Source: Selenomonadaceae bacterium
Lineage (GTDB): Bacteria > Bacillota > Negativicutes > Selenomonadales > Selenomonadaceae
Reading direction: 5' to 3'
NCBI GenBank assembly: GCA_017453765.1
Contig: JAFTEG010000078.1
Location: 1 to 8,970 of the forward strand
Length of the DNA: 8,970 nt
The number at the start of each line of letters is the position of its first letter. Within the stretch, counting starts at the first letter, position 1. The notes beneath the pieces are model-generated. The model did no database searches and was not told the origin of the DNA. It saw only the letters and a list, made by a program, of their open reading frames with translations. This document shows positions 7,056 to 8,970 of the stretch, in pieces. The position numbers were made by a program, and so were the translations under genes.

Positions 7056-7818
7056 AGATTTTCTCCTTGACGAATGAATTATTTTTCGCCATTTCTATCA
7101 CGTCATACACATTTAACGCAGTTTTTTTTTCCGCCAACGTATTTTCTTCCGCCGTGCTGGCTTTATCAGCCGTAGAATTATTTTTAATCGCCGAATTTTT
7201 ATTAGCCTCCGCCACACTTTCAGCCGCCGTGACTTTATCAGCCGTTGAAACATTTTCCGCCGCCGAAATTTCATTTTTAGCGCCGTCAACTTCCGGCTCG
7301 GCAAGTGAAGTGTCTTTAGCCATTTGTATCACGTCGTCAACGCTGACCGCCGTTTTTTTTTCTTCATAAATTTCTTTCGTGGCGTCAACAAGTTTTTCGC
7401 GCGAAATATTTTCTGTAGGATTTTCTAAGGGCAACGCCTTTTCAACGCTAACGGCTTTATCCGCCGTAACGTTTTTGTCAACGCTTACAGTTTTATCTAC
7501 GGCAACATTTTCAGCAGGTTTATCAGCCGCAATATTTTTGTCAAGCGTAACGGCTTTGTTCGCAGTTACAGCTTTATCTGCCGTAACATTTTTTTCAGCG
7601 GTAACGGTTTCGGCAGGCGGCTTTTCAAGCGCGACAGATTTTTTTTCATTTTCCAGCGACACTTCGTCCAGCGTAGCACGAAACATTGCCTGCGCCTTGC
7701 GAAATTCGCGTAAACCCTTTCCAATCGCGCGACCGACTTCAGGCAGTTTGCCGGGACCGAAAATTACAAGTCCGGCTATTAATATCATTATCAATTCTCC
7801 GGCGCCAATTCCGAACAT
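6961..7818 (-). CDS. tatA: TatA-type twin-arginine translocase subunit with a long repetitive C-terminus
   Basis: The first 45 residues are a textbook TatA/TatB N-terminus: [18 protein letters not shown] as membrane helix, the FGPGKLPE hinge (20-27) and the amphipathic helix [24 protein letters not shown] resembles Firmicutes TatA more than TatB. TatA proteins are normally 60-100 residues; here about 200 more follow. Residues 70-130 are six-residue repeats of the type (A/V)DK(A/N)V(T/S). Two copies of a 19-residue block follow: 153-171 ([19 protein letters not shown]) and 230-248 ([19 protein letters not shown]). The last 31 codons overlap the TolC-family gene. Start ATG 7818 follows AAGGTGG (7832-7826). 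No tatC is in the window. The N-terminal call is firm; whether the tail is normally translated to the end is less certain, as it holds two A9 tracts. Confidence 0.85.
   Translation of the reverse strand: MFGIGAGELIMILIAGLVIFGPGKLPEVGRAIGKGLREFRKAQAMFRATLDEVSLENEKKSVALEKPPAETVTAEKNVTADKAVTANKAVTLDKNIAADKPAENVAVDKTVSVDKNVTADKAVSVEKALPLENPTENISREKLVDATKEIYEEKKTAVSVDDVIQMAKDTSLAEPEVDGAKNEISAAENVSTADKVTAAESVAEANKNSAIKNNSTADKASTAEENTLAEKKTALNVYDVIEMAKNNSFVKEKIYEKIFGGTGAVTYNADVSKCINITRGGTDGT
7075..7362 (-). repeat. Duplicated 57-bp block with A9 tracts in the tatA tail
   Basis: Minus-strand blocks 7362-7306 and 7131-7075 encode the near-identical segments [19 protein letters not shown] and [19 protein letters not shown]. 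Each opens with nine A (7361-7353 and 7130-7122). One base more or less at the second tract would bring a stop codon within about seven codons, ahead of the TolC-family start. Confidence 0.75.
7429..7611 (-). repeat. Degenerate 18-bp (six-residue) repeats in the tatA tail
   Basis: Encodes residues about 70-130 of the TatA-like protein. Successive units include [24 protein letters not shown] and, after a short break, [18 protein letters not shown]. Positive K and negative D/E alternate with small and branched residues. Confidence 0.8.
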
Positions 7819-7873
7819 TAACTTTCCACCTTTTAATTTATATTTGCTCCAAACTGACGTTTTTAGTTTTTAC

Positions 7874-7882
7874 ATTATAACA
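7874..7882 (-). promoter_or_regulatory. Extended -10 promoter for the tatA / TolC-family unit
   Basis: TGTTATAAT on the minus strand is a perfect extended -10 (TGnTATAAT). No good -35 is seen at 16-18 bp, which extended -10 promoters tolerate. It lies just after the cysK terminator and about 55 bases upstream of the tatA start. Confidence 0.65.
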
Positions 7883-7883
7883 T

Positions 7884-7917
7884 AAAAAAAACGTCTCGAA
7901 AAATTTTTTCCAAGACG
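7884..7917 (-). terminator. Intrinsic terminator after cysK
   Basis: On the minus strand CGTCTTG (7917-7911) pairs with CGAGACG (7898-7892) with one G:T wobble. The A-rich and T-rich loop sides can pair further. Eight T follow (7891-7884). It lies 29 bases past the cysK stop. Confidence 0.8.
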
Positions 7918-7946
7918 ATTAATATTGCCTACAAAAATTTTATAAA

Positions 7947-8876
7947 TCAGCTGAACAATTCGGTAGAAAGGTAGCGGTCGCCGGTATCGGGCAACAACAC
8001 TACGAAAGTTTTACCGGCGTACTCTTCGCGTTTTGCAAGTTCGCAAGCCGCCGCAAGTGCCGCGCCAGACGATATTCCTACCAAAACACCTTCCGCGCGT
8101 GCAAATTCCCTGCCGAATTTAAAAGCGTCCTCATTCGCAACGGCGACAACTTCATCATAAATTTTCGTGTCCAAAGTTTCGGGTACAAATCCCGCGCCGA
8201 TGCCTTGAATTTTATGGGCGCCGGCTTTACCCTGCGACAAAACCGGTGACGTTGCAGGTTCAACGGCAATGACTTTAACATTGGGATTTTGCTTTTTCAA
8301 AAATTTTCCCGTGCCGCTAACCGTGCCGCCGGTGCCAACGCCTGCAACAAATACGTCAACCGCGCCGTCGGTGTCACGCCAAATTTCGGGACCGGTAGTA
8401 ACTTCGTGAATCGCGGGATTTTCGGGATTGGTGAACTGCGACGGTATGAAGGCGTTTGGAATTTCTTTCGCCAACTCCTCAGCCTTAGCAATGGCGCCTT
8501 TCATACCCTTAGCGCCGTCAGTCAAAACAATTTCGGCGCCGTAAGCTTTCAACAAATTGCGACGTTCAACGCTCCTTGTTTCAGGCATTGTCAAAATTGC
8601 GCGGTAACCTTTCGACGCCGCGACGCTTGCAAGACCAATGCCGGTGTTGCCGCTGGTAGGTTCGATAATCACCGAGTCAGCCTTAAGCTTGCCTTCACGC
8701 TCCGCCTTTTCAATCATAGCCTTTGCAATTCTGTCTTTAACACTGCCGGCGGGATTGAAGTATTCAAGCTTGACGAGAATTTTTGCATTGACGTTAAACG
8801 CGGCAGAAAAATTTTTCGCGTTCAAAAGCGGCGTGTTGCCGATTAATTCCGTGACGCTGTTATAAATTTTTGCCAT
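7947..8876 (-). CDS. cysK: Cysteine synthase (O-acetylserine sulfhydrylase)
   Basis: A cytoplasmic PLP enzyme that makes cysteine from O-acetylserine and sulfide. The 309-residue length is usual for CysK. Seen: [14 protein letters not shown] at the N-terminus, the PLP-binding lysine K47 in [10 protein letters not shown], the substrate-binding loop TSGNTG (74-79), the phosphate-binding GTGGT (181-185), GISSGAA (268-274) near the pyridine-nitrogen serine, and [11 protein letters not shown] at the C-terminus. I chose ATG 8876 because it follows GGAGG (8889-8885) by eight bases; the frame opens at TTG 8891, but that start overlaps the ribosome binding site. The gene begins 21 bases after the preceding Cys/Met enzyme, with no terminator between, so they are probably cotranscribed. 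CysM-type substrate use cannot be excluded from sequence alone, but the motifs favour CysK. Confidence 0.95.
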   Translation of the reverse strand: MAKIYNSVTELIGNTPLLNAKNFSAAFNVNAKILVKLEYFNPAGSVKDRIAKAMIEKAEREGKLKADSVIIEPTSGNTGIGLASVAASKGYRAILTMPETRSVERRNLLKAYGAEIVLTDGAKGMKGAIAKAEELAKEIPNAFIPSQFTNPENPAIHEVTTGPEIWRDTDGAVDVFVAGVGTGGTVSGTGKFLKKQNPNVKVIAVEPATSPVLSQGKAGAHKIQGIGAGFVPETLDTKIYDEVVAVANEDAFKFGREFARAEGVLVGISSGAALAAACELAKREEYAGKTFVVLLPDTGDRYLSTELFS

Positions 8877-8895
8877 GAAATTTTCCTCCAAAATA

Positions 8896-8913
8896 TTTTA
8901 AAGCGCTTTAAAA
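8896..8913. promoter_or_regulatory. 18-bp perfect palindrome upstream of cysK
   Basis: TTTTAAAGCGCTTTAAAA is fully self-complementary. It covers the last codons and stop of the upstream gene and ends about 20 bases before the cysK start. The core AAAGCGCTTT resembles a LacI/CcpA-type half-site pair (cre-like) but lacks the flanking TG and CA. It may be chance, since it also encodes KAL-stop. Confidence 0.3.
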
Positions 8914-8970
8914 CCTTCGTCCAAATCCGCAATAATGTCGTCAAGGTGTTCGGTGCCGATTGAAAGGCGA
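8898..8970 (-). CDS. C-terminal end of a Cys/Met-metabolism PLP-dependent enzyme (partial)
   Basis: Only the last 23 residues and the stop codon are inside the window: RLSIGTEHLDDIIADLDEGF then KAL. This is the typical C-terminus of the gamma-family PLP enzymes (O-acetylhomoserine sulfhydrylase MetY, cystathionine gamma-synthase or gamma-lyase), in which R-x-S-(I/V)-G-x-E-x-x-D-D-(I/L)-I-x-D-L is conserved. Position directly upstream of cysK favours a sulfur-assimilation role such as O-acetylhomoserine sulfhydrylase, but the fragment is too short to separate these enzymes. Confidence 0.75.
   Translation of the reverse strand, partial: RLSIGTEHLDDIIADLDEGFKAL

Noticed and set aside
7379..7885. 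Plus-strand open frame of 168 codons, Ser/Ala/Thr-rich, opposite the tatA tail
   Set aside because: Its composition is only the complement of the tatA repeats. It runs through the tatA promoter region and has no recognisable domain or good ribosome binding site.
8289..8846. Plus-strand open frame of 185 codons opposite cysK
   Set aside because: Antisense shadow; the minus-strand frame is an unmistakable cysteine synthase.

Overview
The window reads as chromosomal DNA of a diderm Firmicute, most likely one of the Negativicutes (Selenomonas-like); this is inference. It combines outer-membrane biology (a TolC-family channel with a signal peptide, a membrane-anchored M23 hydrolase) with Firmicutes-style strong Shine-Dalgarno sequences, frequent TTG starts and extended -10 promoters. 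No RNA gene, insertion sequence or CRISPR array is visible. The largest gene-free stretch is about 130 bases, between the TolC-family and M23 genes.

Layout, left to right. 1-815 (minus, runs off the left edge) is a DUF262/GmrSD-N-like protein. It diverges from cbiA (893-2249, plus), which encodes cobyrinate a,c-diamide synthase and is broken by one extra C at 1780-1784. The two are driven by a symmetric back-to-back promoter. Convergent to cbiA is a Ppx/GppA phosphatase (2276-3199, minus). Further minus-strand genes follow: an FkbM-family methyltransferase (3270-4407) split at a nine-C tract, an M23 endopeptidase (4474-5670), a TolC-family protein (5802-7055), a TatA-type protein with a very long repetitive tail (6961-7818), cysK (7947-8876), and the last 24 codons of a Cys/Met-metabolism PLP enzyme (8898-8970).

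Probable transcription units on the minus strand are: the PLP enzyme plus cysK, closed by an intrinsic terminator at 7884-7917; tatA plus the TolC-family gene, from an extended -10 promoter at 7874-7882 to a terminator at 5709-5753; and M23 plus fkbM, possibly continuing into ppx. Themes are sulfur amino-acid synthesis (sulfhydrylase-like enzyme and CysK), envelope export and maintenance (TatA, TolC-like, M23), glycan or small-molecule methylation (FkbM), and B12 synthesis (CbiA).

No complete new system is visible. The most interesting signals are sequence-level: a C9 tract that places a methyltransferase in an OFF frame (phase-variation candidate); a family of 7-bp tandem repeats at three nearby loci, one inside cbiA; a 21-bp triplication of the end of the M23 gene, stop codon included; and a TatA with about 200 extra residues of six-residue repeats that overlaps the next gene by 95 bases.
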